A stretch of 28,315 nucleotides of DNA from an uncultured Collinsella sp. Lineage in GTDB: Bacteria; Actinomycetota; Coriobacteriia; Coriobacteriales; Coriobacteriaceae. How positions within the stretch are numbered: position 1 is the first letter of the stretch; the number at the start of each line of letters is the position of its first letter. The stretch is from NCBI GenBank assembly GCA_958350755.1, contig CATWID010000022.1, forward strand, positions 1 to 28,315, given 5' to 3'. This document shows positions 14,512-22,182 of this stretch, in pieces. The notes beneath the pieces are model-generated. The model saw only the letters and a list, made by a program, of their open reading frames with translations. It ran no database searches and was not told the origin of the DNA. The translations under genes were made by a program, and so were the position numbers.

Positions 14512-15090
14512 ATGCCTGAACGCTTGGTTTCGACGACATGCTTGGGAAATCTCAACGATCCGTCCTATGAACTCCTACTTCGCCGGGAGCTGGGCGGTGT
14601 CTTTGAAGTTGACGAGCTACTGCTCGATTGGGACCAGGCTGATGTATGCGCGTTTGCGGGCGTGACGGAGCTGGGGCGCACGATCGATGTTCGGCTGGAT
14701 ACTGTCGACGGCGGTCGTCTTGCCGATGGCGACGTGCTCGCCACTGACCGTTCGGGTGTGGTGCCCGTGGCGGTTGTCGTGCGCCTGCGCAGCGCCGAGG
14801 TATATTTGGTCGAAGTCGACCGCATGGACCCGATTGCGCTTGCGCATGCGTGCTGGGAGATCGGCAATATGCACGCGCCGCTTTTCCGAGGCGACTCGGA
14901 CGAGCATACCGTGCGCATGTATACGCCGGTGCAGCCTGTTTTGGGCCGCATGCTCCGGGGTGTCGAGGGCGTTCGGCTCTCGGTGGTTACCCGTGAACTC
15001 GATGTGGACCGGCGCTTTGCATCGAGTGCGGCGGAGGTCGTCGTGAGCATGGCTCCGGACTTTACCATCGTTAAAAAGACGCGCGACTAA
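14512..15090 (+). CDS. UreE-like metallochaperone family protein
   Basis: This 192-residue protein resembles the urease accessory protein UreE. The best match is the C-terminal domain: LAHACWEIGNMHAPLF, whose GNxH histidine (His121) corresponds to the nickel-binding histidine of UreE, then VLGRMLRGVEG. The N-terminal half (about residues 1-85) fits the UreE peptide-binding domain more loosely, with GDVLATDRSG as a typical turn. There is no histidine-rich tail, and no urease structural or other accessory gene is nearby. It is coupled to the SlyD-like gene. It may deliver nickel to another enzyme, such as a hydrogenase, but this is inference. Confidence 0.72.
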   Translation: MPERLVSTTCLGNLNDPSYELLLRRELGGVFEVDELLLDWDQADVCAFAGVTELGRTIDVRLDTVDGGRLADGDVLATDRSGVVPVAVVVRLRSAEVYLVEVDRMDPIALAHACWEIGNMHAPLFRGDSDEHTVRMYTPVQPVLGRMLRGVEGVRLSVVTRELDVDRRFASSAAEVVVSMAPDFTIVKKTRD

Positions 15091-15102
15091 GCGCGCGTAT
15101 GC

Positions 15103-15146
15103 GCAAGACGGGCTTTGAGGGGGTGACCGATCAAGGTCCGTCTTGC
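15103..15146 (+). terminator. Inverted repeat before the HAD gene
   Basis: GCAAGACGG (15103-15111) and CCGTCTTGC (15138-15146) are perfect 9-bp arms with a 26-nt loop, followed by TGTTGA without a real T-run. It may be a weak terminator of the preceding pair or part of the HAD gene's leader. Confidence 0.35.
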
Positions 15147-15174
15147 TGTTGATAGGAGGCTTTGGGGGAAGCAT

Positions 15175-15972
15175 ATGGGTCTTGAGGGAATCAAGCTGAT
15201 TGCATGCGATTTGGACGGCACGTTGCTGCATCCGGGGGAGCGCGAGCCGCGTTCCGAGGCCTTTGAGCTTATCGATGAGCTGCATCGTCGCGGTATCGTG
15301 TTTATGCCGGCGAGCGGTCGCCAATACGCGAGCCTGCGCTACCTGTTTGCCCCGGTGGCCGATGAACTCGCCTATGTATGCGAAAACGGAGCCCTGGTCA
15401 TGAGCGAGGGGCGTGCCGTGGTCAAGCGTTCTATGGAGCGTGGCCTGGCCATGGATATCGCGAATGCCGTGGTTGCGTACCCCCATGCCGACGTGACCCT
15501 TTCGTGCGAGGGACACCTCTACACCATGAGCAGCAACGATGCGTTTGTTGACCACCTGCGTTATGAGGTCCATTGTGATGTGGCGGTAGTCGACCGTCCC
15601 GAAGACATTGACGAGGATGTCATTAAGATTGCCTTCCAGACGCCCGAGGCGGAGCAGCCGGCGGCGCTGGAGTATTTTGAGTGCCTCTTTAGCGACCGTG
15701 TTGACGTGATGACGTCGGGAACCGAATGGACGGACTTTATCGGTTTCGGTTCGGGCAAGGGGTCCGCGCTTGCCGATTATGGCCGTGCACTGGGGATCTC
15801 GCCTGACGAAATGATGGCGTTTGGAGATAACGAAAACGATCGCGACATGCTCAACGTGGTGGGCCATCCCTATCTGATGGAAAGCTGCAATCTCAGCATG
15901 CGCGGTGTCAATGACCGTGTCCGCTACGTGTGCACGGTCGAAGAAGAGCTGCGTCGTCTACTTGCTGAGTAG
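15175..15972 (+). CDS. Cof-type HAD phosphatase
   Basis: The 265-residue protein is a HAD-superfamily hydrolase of the Cof/IIB subgroup, which dephosphorylates small phosphorylated metabolites such as sugar phosphates or cofactors. Motif I is DLDGTLL (nucleophile Asp11 and Asp13 region), motif II appears as ASGRQYASL, motif III as the GSGKG lysine, and motif IV as FGDNENDRDML. The C2 cap lies between about residues 85 and 190. ATG 15175 has GGGGGAA close upstream and AGGAGG further up. Substrate cannot be told from sequence. It ends 15 bases before the converging stop of the PerR-like gene. Confidence 0.93.
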   Translation: MGLEGIKLIACDLDGTLLHPGEREPRSEAFELIDELHRRGIVFMPASGRQYASLRYLFAPVADELAYVCENGALVMSEGRAVVKRSMERGLAMDIANAVVAYPHADVTLSCEGHLYTMSSNDAFVDHLRYEVHCDVAVVDRPEDIDEDVIKIAFQTPEAEQPAALEYFECLFSDRVDVMTSGTEWTDFIGFGSGKGSALADYGRALGISPDEMMAFGDNENDRDMLNVVGHPYLMESCNLSMRGVNDRVRYVCTVEEELRRLLAE

Positions 15973-15987
15973 GCATGTCCCAAACAT

Positions 15988-16368
15988 TTACCGGCAGTCG
16001 GGGCAGAGACCCTCGAAGATGGTGTAGTGCGACGTGACGTGCCAGCCGATTTGCTCGGACGCCTTGGCGTCGAGCTGGGCATCGAAGGGGAGCGGTACGT
16101 CGATGACGCGGCTGCACGAGGTGCAGATGATATGTGCGTGCGGCTCGATGGTGCGATCGAAGCGACTTCCGCCCGGCGTCTTGATGGAGAGAATCTCGCC
16201 GGCGTCGGCCAAGAGATTGAGGTTGCGGTAGACCGTGCCGCGGCTGATTTTGTCATCTTGCGCGCGCACGACGTTGTAGATTTCGTCGGCGGTGGGATGG
16301 TTATAGCTTTGGCGCACGGCGTCAAGAACCAGCTTTCGCTGCCTGGTATTCCTTCTTTGCACCGCCAT
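15988..16368 (-). CDS. PerR-like Fur-family regulator
   Basis: This 126-residue repressor has the Fur winged helix (ISRGTVYRNLNLL) and two zinc-holding CxxC pairs, Cys82/Cys85 and Cys122/Cys125. The metal-sensing region reads RFDRTIEPHAH, with Asp71, His77 and His79 in the positions of PerR Asp85, His91 and His93; Fur proper has Glu at the first position, so a peroxide-sensing PerR is favoured over iron-sensing Fur. His24 matches PerR His37. GAGGCGAGG precedes the start. A palindrome over its promoter (16417-16433) suggests self-control. It is the last gene of a minus-strand run. Targets are unknown. Confidence 0.88.
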   Translation of the reverse strand: MAVQRRNTRQRKLVLDAVRQSYNHPTADEIYNVVRAQDDKISRGTVYRNLNLLADAGEILSIKTPGGSRFDRTIEPHAHIICTSCSRVIDVPLPFDAQLDAKASEQIGWHVTSHYTIFEGLCPDCR

Positions 16369-16404
16369 GCGCCTCGCCTCTTTTCTATCAACGGTCGTAG
16401 GTAA

Positions 16405-16433
16405 ATGATACCGTATTTAGCACACAATACTAA
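16405..16433 (-). promoter_or_regulatory. Promoter and Fur/PerR-like box of the regulator gene
   Basis: On the minus strand, TTAGTA and TGCTAA form a 17-bp near-palindrome (16417-16433, 5 of 6 pairs). TTAGTA may serve as -35 with TATCAT (16405-16410) 17 bp later as -10. An operator over the -35 box fits autorepression by a Fur-family protein. It overlaps the acylphosphatase stop codon. Confidence 0.45.
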
Positions 16434-16840
16434 TAACGAGGCGTGAAACCGTCTTCATTGACAAGTGGGGCTCGGGCCTGGGCGTCTACGAGGCGAAAAC
16501 GCGTTCCCATGCGCTCGTAGGAGGCATGAAGCGCCTCGAGATGAGACAGGATGTTTGCCGGAGCTCCCTGTATCTCCATCTCGACTGACCCGTCTTCCAT
16601 GTTACTCACCCAGCCGGTGAGTGCGCGTGCCTGTGCGAGGTTGGTGTTGGTAAAGCGAAAACCAACGCCTTGGACTTGCCCCTCCCAGCGTAGGAAATAG
16701 CGCAGGGGAGTGTCTTGAGTGGCCTCGTCGCTTGCGAGCACAGTAAGCCTGCGGCGCAGCTCGAGCTCGACGTTTGATGGTTTTTGAGGCTCTCGACTGC
16801 CGCCGGTGACGCTGGAGAAGAACGTATCGAAGAAGCCCAT
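16430..16840 (-). CDS. Acylphosphatase-domain protein
   Basis: The 136-residue protein carries an acylphosphatase domain in about residues 47-130, a small fold that hydrolyses acyl phosphates. The catalytic Arg62 lies in GQVQGVGFRF and Asn80 in GWVSNMEDGSVE, both where expected. Ordinary acylphosphatases are about 90-100 residues; here an extra 45-residue N-terminal part starts MGFFDTFFSS, with no clear signal peptide or domain. The start at 16840 is two bases after the oxidoreductase stop, so the two are translated together. True activity on a specific acyl phosphate is unknown. Confidence 0.88.
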   Translation of the reverse strand: MGFFDTFFSSVTGGSREPQKPSNVELELRRRLTVLASDEATQDTPLRYFLRWEGQVQGVGFRFTNTNLAQARALTGWVSNMEDGSVEMEIQGAPANILSHLEALHASYERMGTRFRLVDAQARAPLVNEDGFTPRY

Positions 16841-16842
16841 CG

Positions 16843-17949
16843 CTAGGCCTGCTTGCCTGCGTCGGCCGGGAAGGTAATGCCGGCCTGCTGGCGCACGGCA
16901 TCCATGATGCGCAGCGAGACGAGCGTGACATCGCGGTAGTGGCCAAGCTCGTGGCGTCCCGCCGGGGTCTCCCAAATCTCTTCCTTAACGTTATCGATGC
17001 CGCCGATGGCGGTGATAAAGTCGGCGAGCTCGTATTCCATAGTGTTGCTCGATTTGGGCAGGTCGAGCACGCGGCCGTTGTCGCCTTGCTCGCGCGGCGC
17101 CTCGGTTGCCGATCCGCGTACGACGTCGCCGCGATAGTCGATGCGGACGTTGCGGGGCGTGGACAGATGGTCGATCTGGATAGTGCCACGCTCGCCTTCG
17201 ATCTGCGAGGGCAGCAGGTCATTCGTAATTTTGGAGTGCGCAAGCTCGACGGAGATACGGCCACCGCCGTAGCTGGCGAGGATGGAACCGCAGCCGTCGA
17301 TGGGGCCGTGCGTGAGCTGTCGCGTGGTGGGGTCGAGCAGAGTAGCCATGCTCGTAAGGCCGGAGGGCATGCCGAAAATCTCGACCATGGGCTCGACGGT
17401 GTAGACGCCAATATCCATGAGGGAACCCGATGCCATATTGCAGTCGAAGATATTGGTGGCGCGTCCCGCGAGAATCTCGTTGTAGCGCGAGGAATACTTG
17501 CCAAAGCGCAATGAGGCGCGGCGGATGGGGGCGATCTCGCCCAGGGCGTCCTCGATGGCGTGGAAGGCGGGATCGTGGAGGGGACGCATGGCCTCGAGGG
17601 CCACGACACCTGCTGTCTCGGCAGCGCGGAAGACTTCCAGCGCCTGCGCTTCGGTGGCGCAGAAGGGCTTCTCGACGATGACGTGCTTGCCACCGGCGAT
17701 GCAGGCAAGAGCCTGCTCGTAGTGAAGTGCGTTAGGGCTGCCGATATAGACGGCGTCGACGTCGGCGGCTGCCGCAAGCTCATCGAGCGACGTAAAGTTT
17801 CGCTCGCCACCGCGCTCGGCGGTAAAGGCAGTACCGCGATTGGCGTCGCGTGAAAGCGTGCCCACAAACGCGGCTTGGTCGTTGGCGTTGACGACTTGGA
17901 TAAAGTCGTCGGTGATCATGGATGTGCCGATGGTCGCGATGCGCAGCAT
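16843..17949 (-). CDS. Gfo/Idh/MocA-family oxidoreductase
   Basis: This 368-residue protein belongs to the NAD(P)-dependent sugar/inositol dehydrogenase superfamily. A Rossmann start (RIATIGTSMITDDF) is followed by AVYIGSPNALHYEQALACI and the family's EKPFCATEAQA motif, then the C-terminal alpha/beta domain. The catalytic lysine is in EKPF. Length is usual for the family. AGGGGG lies five bases before the ATG at 17949. It is coupled to the acylphosphatase gene. The substrate, probably a sugar or sugar alcohol, cannot be told. Confidence 0.9.
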   Translation of the reverse strand: MLRIATIGTSMITDDFIQVVNANDQAAFVGTLSRDANRGTAFTAERGGERNFTSLDELAAAADVDAVYIGSPNALHYEQALACIAGGKHVIVEKPFCATEAQALEVFRAAETAGVVALEAMRPLHDPAFHAIEDALGEIAPIRRASLRFGKYSSRYNEILAGRATNIFDCNMASGSLMDIGVYTVEPMVEIFGMPSGLTSMATLLDPTTRQLTHGPIDGCGSILASYGGGRISVELAHSKITNDLLPSQIEGERGTIQIDHLSTPRNVRIDYRGDVVRGSATEAPREQGDNGRVLDLPKSSNTMEYELADFITAIGGIDNVKEEIWETPAGRHELGHYRDVTLVSLRIMDAVRQQAGITFPADAGKQA

Positions 17950-18022
17950 ACGTCCCCCTTGCGTTGTTTGGCCTACAGGATGAGTGTAGCGCGTGGGGAT
18001 ATAAAGCTGCGCGAAAACGCTA

Positions 18023-18508
18023 TTACAGGTCGCTCTCGTTAAAGCCGGCGTCGATATCGAGGTTGCTGCCGTCGGCCGCCGTGGTGGCGAGCTCATCGCA
18101 GCGCTCGTTGAGCTCGTGACCGGCGTGACCCTTAACCCAGATGAAATCAACCTTGTGCTTGCTTTTGGCGGTGAGTAGGCGCTCCCACAGGTCGCGGTTC
18201 TTGACGGGTTGCTTGTTGGCGGTTTTCCATCCGCGCTTTTTCCAGCCGTCGATCCAGTGCTTGTTAAAGGCGTTGACGACATACTGCGAATCGGAATGGA
18301 CTTCGACCTCGCAAGGGCGGTTGAGCGCCTCGAGCGCCACGATGACCGCCATGAGTTCCATGCGGTTGTTGGTGGTCTTGGCATAGCCGCGAGAAAGCTC
18401 GGAGGTGAAGGTCTTGCCGGCGGGGTTGGTGTATTTGAGCACGGCGCCGTAGCCGCCGCGTCCCGGATTTGATCGGGCCGAGCCGTCGGTATAGATGATG
18501 ACCTTCAC
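18023..18508 (-). CDS. rnhA: Ribonuclease HI
   Basis: The 161-residue enzyme cuts the RNA strand of RNA-DNA hybrids. Conserved features are IIYTDGSARSNPGRGG at the start (first catalytic Asp), NNRMELMAVIVALEAL (catalytic Glu), VHSDSQYVVNAF (Asp), and WVKGHAGHELNERCDELA (His and last Asp). It matches the usual length of bacterial RNase HI. The GTG start at 18508 has AAAGGAAG upstream; a longer form reaching 18559 would lack a ribosome binding site. It is on the same strand as the Gfo/Idh gene, 73 bases before its start codon. Confidence 0.95.
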   Translation of the reverse strand: MKVIIYTDGSARSNPGRGGYGAVLKYTNPAGKTFTSELSRGYAKTTNNRMELMAVIVALEALNRPCEVEVHSDSQYVVNAFNKHWIDGWKKRGWKTANKQPVKNRDLWERLLTAKSKHKVDFIWVKGHAGHELNERCDELATTAADGSNLDIDAGFNESDL

Positions 18509-18607
18509 GGGCTTCCTTTCGTTGGGTACGTTTCGTGTGAGTGACCATTGTAGCGCCATGCCCGCCGGGGGCCAGCAATCTACGATTTCTACCCCGTCTT
18601 CGGACTG

Positions 18608-19510
18608 TTAGTTGGCATGGATGATGCGGTTGAGCTCGTCGAGGTATTGCTGCAAGAGGAGAGAGGGCTTGCGCTCATCGTGCATGATGTAGCCAACGTG
18701 CATCGTTGGGGCGTCTGCTAGCGGGATCGATGCCATGCCCCATTGCATTTCATTGGAGAGGACACCGGTCGACAGGGTGTAACCGTTCGACGTGATAAGT
18801 AAGTTAGTAAGTGTTCCGCGGTCCGAGATTCGTATGTTGCGGTCGCAAGGGATATAGCTAAAAGGTTCCTCGGCGTAATAGAAGGAGTTTGAGGTTCCCT
18901 GCTCAAAGCTGTAGCGCGTATAGGGCGTGAGGTCGGCAAGGGACAGCTGCGGGCGGCGTGCGAGCGGGTGGCGCTCGCTAACGAAGACGTGGACCGTCGC
19001 GTCGAATAGGGGATGGAAGCTTGCGCGGGCATCGGCGAAGGCCTTCTGCAGAACGCGGGCGTTAAAGTCATCCAGATACAGAATGCCGATATCGCTGCGA
19101 AACGCACGGACGTCATCGATGATCTGCGATGTGGTGGTCTCGCGCATGATGAACTCGAACTTGCTGTCGCGGCAGCGCTCGACCACGTTGACAAAGGCCT
19201 CGACCGAAAAGGCGTAGTGCTGGGCGGAAATGGCGAGGCGGGCTTGCGGGGCGCCGCCGTCCTCGTAGCGTGCCTCGAGCATGTCGGCCTGCTCTACGAC
19301 CTGGCGCGCATAGCCCAAAAGCTCGGTGCCGTCGTTGGTGAGCGTGACGCCGCGGCTGGAGCGCGTAAAGATCTCCAGATGGAGTTCCTGTTCCAGGCTT
19401 TTGACGGCGTTTGAGATGTTGGACTGAGCGGTATAGAGGCGCTGAGCTGCGGCGTTGATTGAGCCGGACTCTGCCACGGCGATCAGAAAACGAAGCTGCT
19501 GAAGGGTCAT
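18608..19510 (-). CDS. LysR-family transcriptional regulator
   Basis: This 300-residue regulator has the N-terminal winged helix (MTLQQLRFLIAVAESGSINAAAQRLYTAQSNISNAVKSLE, shown in parts: LQQLRFLIAVAESGS) and a LysR effector-binding domain after residue 90. I set the start at ATG 19510 because AAAGGA lies eight bases upstream; a further in-frame ATG at 19519 sits directly on that site. The gene is divergent from metY, and an operator (19530-19550) lies between them. A cysteine/methionine-linked regulator such as a CysB or CmbR type is likely by position. Effector unknown. Confidence 0.9.
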   Translation of the reverse strand: MTLQQLRFLIAVAESGSINAAAQRLYTAQSNISNAVKSLEQELHLEIFTRSSRGVTLTNDGTELLGYARQVVEQADMLEARYEDGGAPQARLAISAQHYAFSVEAFVNVVERCRDSKFEFIMRETTTSQIIDDVRAFRSDIGILYLDDFNARVLQKAFADARASFHPLFDATVHVFVSERHPLARRPQLSLADLTPYTRYSFEQGTSNSFYYAEEPFSYIPCDRNIRISDRGTLTNLLITSNGYTLSTGVLSNEMQWGMASIPLADAPTMHVGYIMHDERKPSLLLQQYLDELNRIIHAN

Positions 19511-19529
19511 CGACGCCATCCTTTCGATA

Positions 19530-19550
19530 GTTATCTATAAAACAGATAAC
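19530..19550. promoter_or_regulatory. LysR-type operator between lysR and metY
   Basis: GTTATCT and AGATAAC are perfect 7-bp arms around ATAAAAC, the T-N11-A type of site used by LysR proteins. Its centre is about 66 bp before the predicted metY start site, the classical place for LysR activation, and 30 bp from the lysR start codon, so it can also serve autoregulation. Confidence 0.75.
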
Positions 19551-19570
19551 AAGTTAGCGCTTTTTAGTGA

Positions 19571-19599
19571 TTGACCGAGGAAGACAATGCCCGTACTAT
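19571..19599 (+). promoter_or_regulatory. Promoter of metY
   Basis: TTGACC (19571-19576), a 17-bp spacer and TACTAT (19594-19599) are close to consensus. Transcription would begin near 19606, giving a leader of about 177 nt before metY. Confidence 0.75.
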
Positions 19600-19654
19600 T
19601 CAAAACACACAAAGGCGGTAGGTTATTAAGCCGACTACGGAATCGGGACGCGAA

Positions 19655-19760
19655 AGGAGGCCCGCATATGAATTGCTTACCAAGACGAATGCCGGGCTCC
19701 TGTTTGCGCCCGTCGGCGTGATCAGGAGACAGCGACTTACTTCTCTCTTTTTACTTACTT
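19655..19760 (+). promoter_or_regulatory. Possible attenuator in the metY leader
   Basis: Two mutually exclusive stems are visible: AGGAG(G)CCCG (19655-19664) with CGGGCTCCT (19693-19701), and CTCCTG (19697-19702) with CAGGAG (19723-19728). GCCGGGC and GCCCGTCGGC around 19691-19717 offer a third pairing. A T5 run lies at 19748-19752 and the metY ribosome binding site AAGGAG at 19771-19776. No SAM riboswitch class was recognised. Confidence 0.45.
19668..19721 (+). CDS. Small cysteine-containing leader ORF of metY (17 aa)
   Basis: A 17-residue frame MNCLPRRMPGSCLRPSA starts at ATG 19668 with a full AAAGGAGG site seven bases upstream and stops with TGA at 19719-19721, inside the metY leader. 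It holds two cysteines and three arginines, with codons TTA, AGA and CGA that are unusual in this G+C-rich sequence. Two alternative stems overlap it: 19655-19664 with 19693-19701, which covers its ribosome binding site, and 19697-19702 with 19723-19728. This looks like a translated attenuation leader sensing cysteine or arginine charging. The product is probably not functional as a peptide. It is too short to prove coding. Confidence 0.5.
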   Translation: MNCLPRRMPGSCLRPSA

Positions 19761-19782
19761 TCGTTCGATCAAGGAGATCATC

Positions 19783-21093
19783 ATGAGCCAGTTCATCAAC
19801 AACCCCGAGCACACCTTTGGTTTCGATACCCTGCAGCTGCACGTTGGCCAGGAGAGTGCCGATCCCGCATCCGACTCCCGTGCCGTGCCTATCTACCAGA
19901 CCACGAGCTATGTGTTCCGCAACTCCCAGCACGCCGCCGACCGCTTTGGTCTTGCCGACGCCGGTAACATCTACGGCCGTCTGACCAACTCCACCCAGGG
20001 CGTCTTCGAGGACCGTATCGCCGCGCTCGAGGGCGGCGTGGCAGGTCTTGCCGTCGCCTCCGGCGCTGCTGCCATCACCTATACCCTGCAGGCTCTTGCC
20101 CAGGCTGGTGACCACGTGGTGGCTCAGAAGACCATCTACGGTGGCTCCTACAACCTGCTGGAGCATACGCTCTCCCAGTTTGGCGTCGAGACCACCTTCG
20201 TCGATGCCCATAACCTGGAAGAGGTCGAGGGGGCCATCAAGGACAACACCACGGTCATCTACCTCGAGACGCTCGGCAACCCCAACTCCGACATCCCCAA
20301 CATCAACGCCATCTCCGAGATCGCCAAGAAGCACGGTCTGCCGGTTGTCGTCGACAACACCTTCGGCACCCCGTATCTGTTCCGTCCGCTGGAGCATGGT
20401 GCCAACATCGTCGTCCACTCCGCAACCAAGTTCATCGGCGGCCACGGCACCTCGCTGGGCGGTGTGATCGTCGACGGCGGTAACTTCGATTGGAAGGCGA
20501 GCGGAAAGTACGCCCAGATCGCCGAGCCCAACCCCTCCTACCACGGCGTTTCGTTTGCCGAGGCTGCCGGTCCCGCCGCCTTCGCAACCTATGTCCGCGC
20601 CATCCTGCTGCGCGACGAGGGCGCCTGCATCAGCCCGTTCAACGCCTGGGTCCTGCTCCAGGGCACCGAGACCCTGTCGCTGCGCGTCGACCGCCATGTC
20701 GAGAACACCAAGAAGGTCGTTGAGTTCCTGGCTGGTGACAGCCACGTCGCCAAGGTGAACCACCCGAGCCTGCCTGAGCACCCCGATCACGAGCTCTATC
20801 AGAAGTACTTTCCCAACGGCGGCGCTTCGATCTTCACCTTTGAGATTAAGGGTGGCCAGGAGGCAGCTTGGAAGTTCATCGATCATCTGCAGGTGTTCTC
20901 GCTGCTCGCCAACGTGGCCGACGTCAAGTCGCTCGTCGTGCACCCGGCCACTACTACGCACTCCCAGCTCTCTGCCGAGGAGCTTGCCGAGCAGAACATC
21001 ACGCCCTCTACGATCCGTCTTTCCATCGGTACCGAGAACGCCGAGGACATCATTTGGGATCTGAAGCAGGCCTTCGCCGCGCTGGACGAGTAA
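19783..21093 (+). CDS. metY: O-acetylhomoserine sulfhydrylase (aminocarboxypropyltransferase)
   Basis: This 436-residue PLP enzyme makes homocysteine (or methionine with methanethiol) from O-acetylhomoserine and sulfide. The Cys/Met-metabolism fold is clear: QTTSYVFRN, YGRLTNST, an SGAAA stretch, VVVDNTFGTPY and HSATKFIGGHGTS, where Lys216 holds the cofactor. Length and the long C-terminal region fit the MetY group better than cystathionine gamma-synthase, which is about 380-400 residues. AAGGAG is six bases before the ATG. It is divergent from a LysR gene and has an operator, a good promoter and a structured leader. Codon use is strongly biased, suggesting high expression. Confidence 0.95.
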   Translation: MSQFINNPEHTFGFDTLQLHVGQESADPASDSRAVPIYQTTSYVFRNSQHAADRFGLADAGNIYGRLTNSTQGVFEDRIAALEGGVAGLAVASGAAAITYTLQALAQAGDHVVAQKTIYGGSYNLLEHTLSQFGVETTFVDAHNLEEVEGAIKDNTTVIYLETLGNPNSDIPNINAISEIAKKHGLPVVVDNTFGTPYLFRPLEHGANIVVHSATKFIGGHGTSLGGVIVDGGNFDWKASGKYAQIAEPNPSYHGVSFAEAAGPAAFATYVRAILLRDEGACISPFNAWVLLQGTETLSLRVDRHVENTKKVVEFLAGDSHVAKVNHPSLPEHPDHELYQKYFPNGGASIFTFEIKGGQEAAWKFIDHLQVFSLLANVADVKSLVVHPATTTHSQLSAEELAEQNITPSTIRLSIGTENAEDIIWDLKQAFAALDE

Positions 21094-21153
21094 GGCGACT
21101 TGTGCAAGGACCCCTTGCGACTCGATAGGTATAACTGCATAAAATGCCTGCTC

Positions 21154-21194
21154 AAGGCGCCTGCGCAAGCAATGGTTGCGCAGGCGCCTTTTTT
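21154..21194 (+). terminator. Terminator of metY
   Basis: A perfect 15-bp stem (21154-21168 with 21176-21190, AAGGCGCCTGCGCAA) and a seven-base loop are followed by six T. The remaining 210 bp up to the next gene hold only an AAAACTC/GAGTTTT pair near 21251-21277; no riboswitch class was recognised. Confidence 0.95.
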
Positions 21195-21405
21195 GCATAG
21201 GAAGGGCGCTATTACAGGGTTTTTGGCATGCTTTATGCATTCGAGTTGTGGAAAACTCCTGTTGAGAGGATGTGAGTTTTACGCAATTGACGTGCGCCTT
21301 TTGAGTAAAACCGCAGGTCGCGATTTGCTCGAGGTACTATGCAGCGCGATCGAATCACACGCAGCTCAAACGCAGCAAAAACGCACTACGGAGGTTTCCA
21401 GCTAC

Positions 21406-22182
21406 ATGAGGATCGATTCACGAAAACCGAAAGCCGCCGCCCTTTCCGCCGCTCTGACCGTGGCGCTTTTGGCGGGCGCCGGCGCAACTGATGCCCACGC
21501 GGCAACACTGTCCGATACGGTTGGATCTACCCCGTCCGAGACGACGCTGGTACAGCCCGTTGATTATCGCGGCGATGGTTATGGTTCCATGCAGGAGTGG
21601 AACGCCTCGATGGAGGCCAAGCGCGATTCCCTTGAGATGCGCGCTCAGATTATCCTAAACATGTATGGTGACTATGCCACCGATGACGAGCGCGCTGTGC
21701 TGCAGGGTTGTATCGATGGTGCGGGCAGCCTTTTGACGATGGGGGAGGTCGACGCGAAGTCGACCGAGCTCGATGAGCTGCGCACTGCGCTTGAGAATGC
21801 CAAGCGCGAAGCGCTCGAGGCCGCTGCCGCCGAGGCAGAGGCTGCCGAGGCCGCCCAGGCTTCGTACTACAACGCCGGCTACACTCCGTCCTACGCGTCT
21901 GCCGCGTCCTACGCGAACGGATCGGGCCTGACGCGCTCTGCGGGTGTCAATAACTACAACGGGCGCCGCGAGACCTATTACAGCAGCAATGTGCTTTATC
22001 ACTATCGCACGGGCGAATGGACTCAGGATTCTGAGGGCTTCTGGCGCGATTCCGACGGCTATTACGTTGTTGCCGCGGGCGATATGGCCCAGGGCTCGAC
22101 CTTTACGGGCTCCAAGGGTGATTGCAAGGTCTATGACTCCGGCTGCGCCGCCGGAACCACCGATTACTACACCGGTTGGTAA
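21406..22182 (+). CDS. Secreted alanine-rich protein with a C-terminal cysteine motif
   Basis: The 258-residue protein begins with a Sec signal peptide (positive MRIDSRKPK, then a hydrophobic stretch and ATDAHA as a likely cleavage site near residue 32). A helical, probably coiled-coil region spans about residues 60-145, with an alanine/glutamate-rich run (EALEAAAAEAEAAEAAQ). A tyrosine/serine-rich linker follows. The end reads KVYDSGCAAGTTDYYTGW, with two cysteines (CKVYDSGC) that could form a disulfide. I do not recognise a named domain. It probably sits at the cell surface or in the wall space. GGAGGT precedes the chosen ATG 21406. Function unknown. Confidence 0.85.
   Translation: MRIDSRKPKAAALSAALTVALLAGAGATDAHAATLSDTVGSTPSETTLVQPVDYRGDGYGSMQEWNASMEAKRDSLEMRAQIILNMYGDYATDDERAVLQGCIDGAGSLLTMGEVDAKSTELDELRTALENAKREALEAAAAEAEAAEAAQASYYNAGYTPSYASAASYANGSGLTRSAGVNNYNGRRETYYSSNVLYHYRTGEWTQDSEGFWRDSDGYYVVAAGDMAQGSTFTGSKGDCKVYDSGCAAGTTDYYTGW

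Noticed and set aside
14512..15090. Part of a urease operon
   Set aside because: Neighbours are an FKBP, a HAD phosphatase and a regulator; no ureA-D, F or G genes are present.
14617..15867. 416-codon minus-strand frame over the UreE-like and HAD genes
   Set aside because: Both plus-strand genes have family motifs and ribosome binding sites; the antisense frame spans an intergenic hairpin.
19606..19782. SAM riboswitch in the metY leader
   Set aside because: The conserved cores of the SAM riboswitch classes that I know are not visible; the mini-ORF and alternative stems explain the leader better.
19600..21240. 546-codon open frame on the minus strand over metY
   Set aside because: It mirrors the strongly codon-biased metY gene, crosses its promoter and terminator, and has no recognisable motif.
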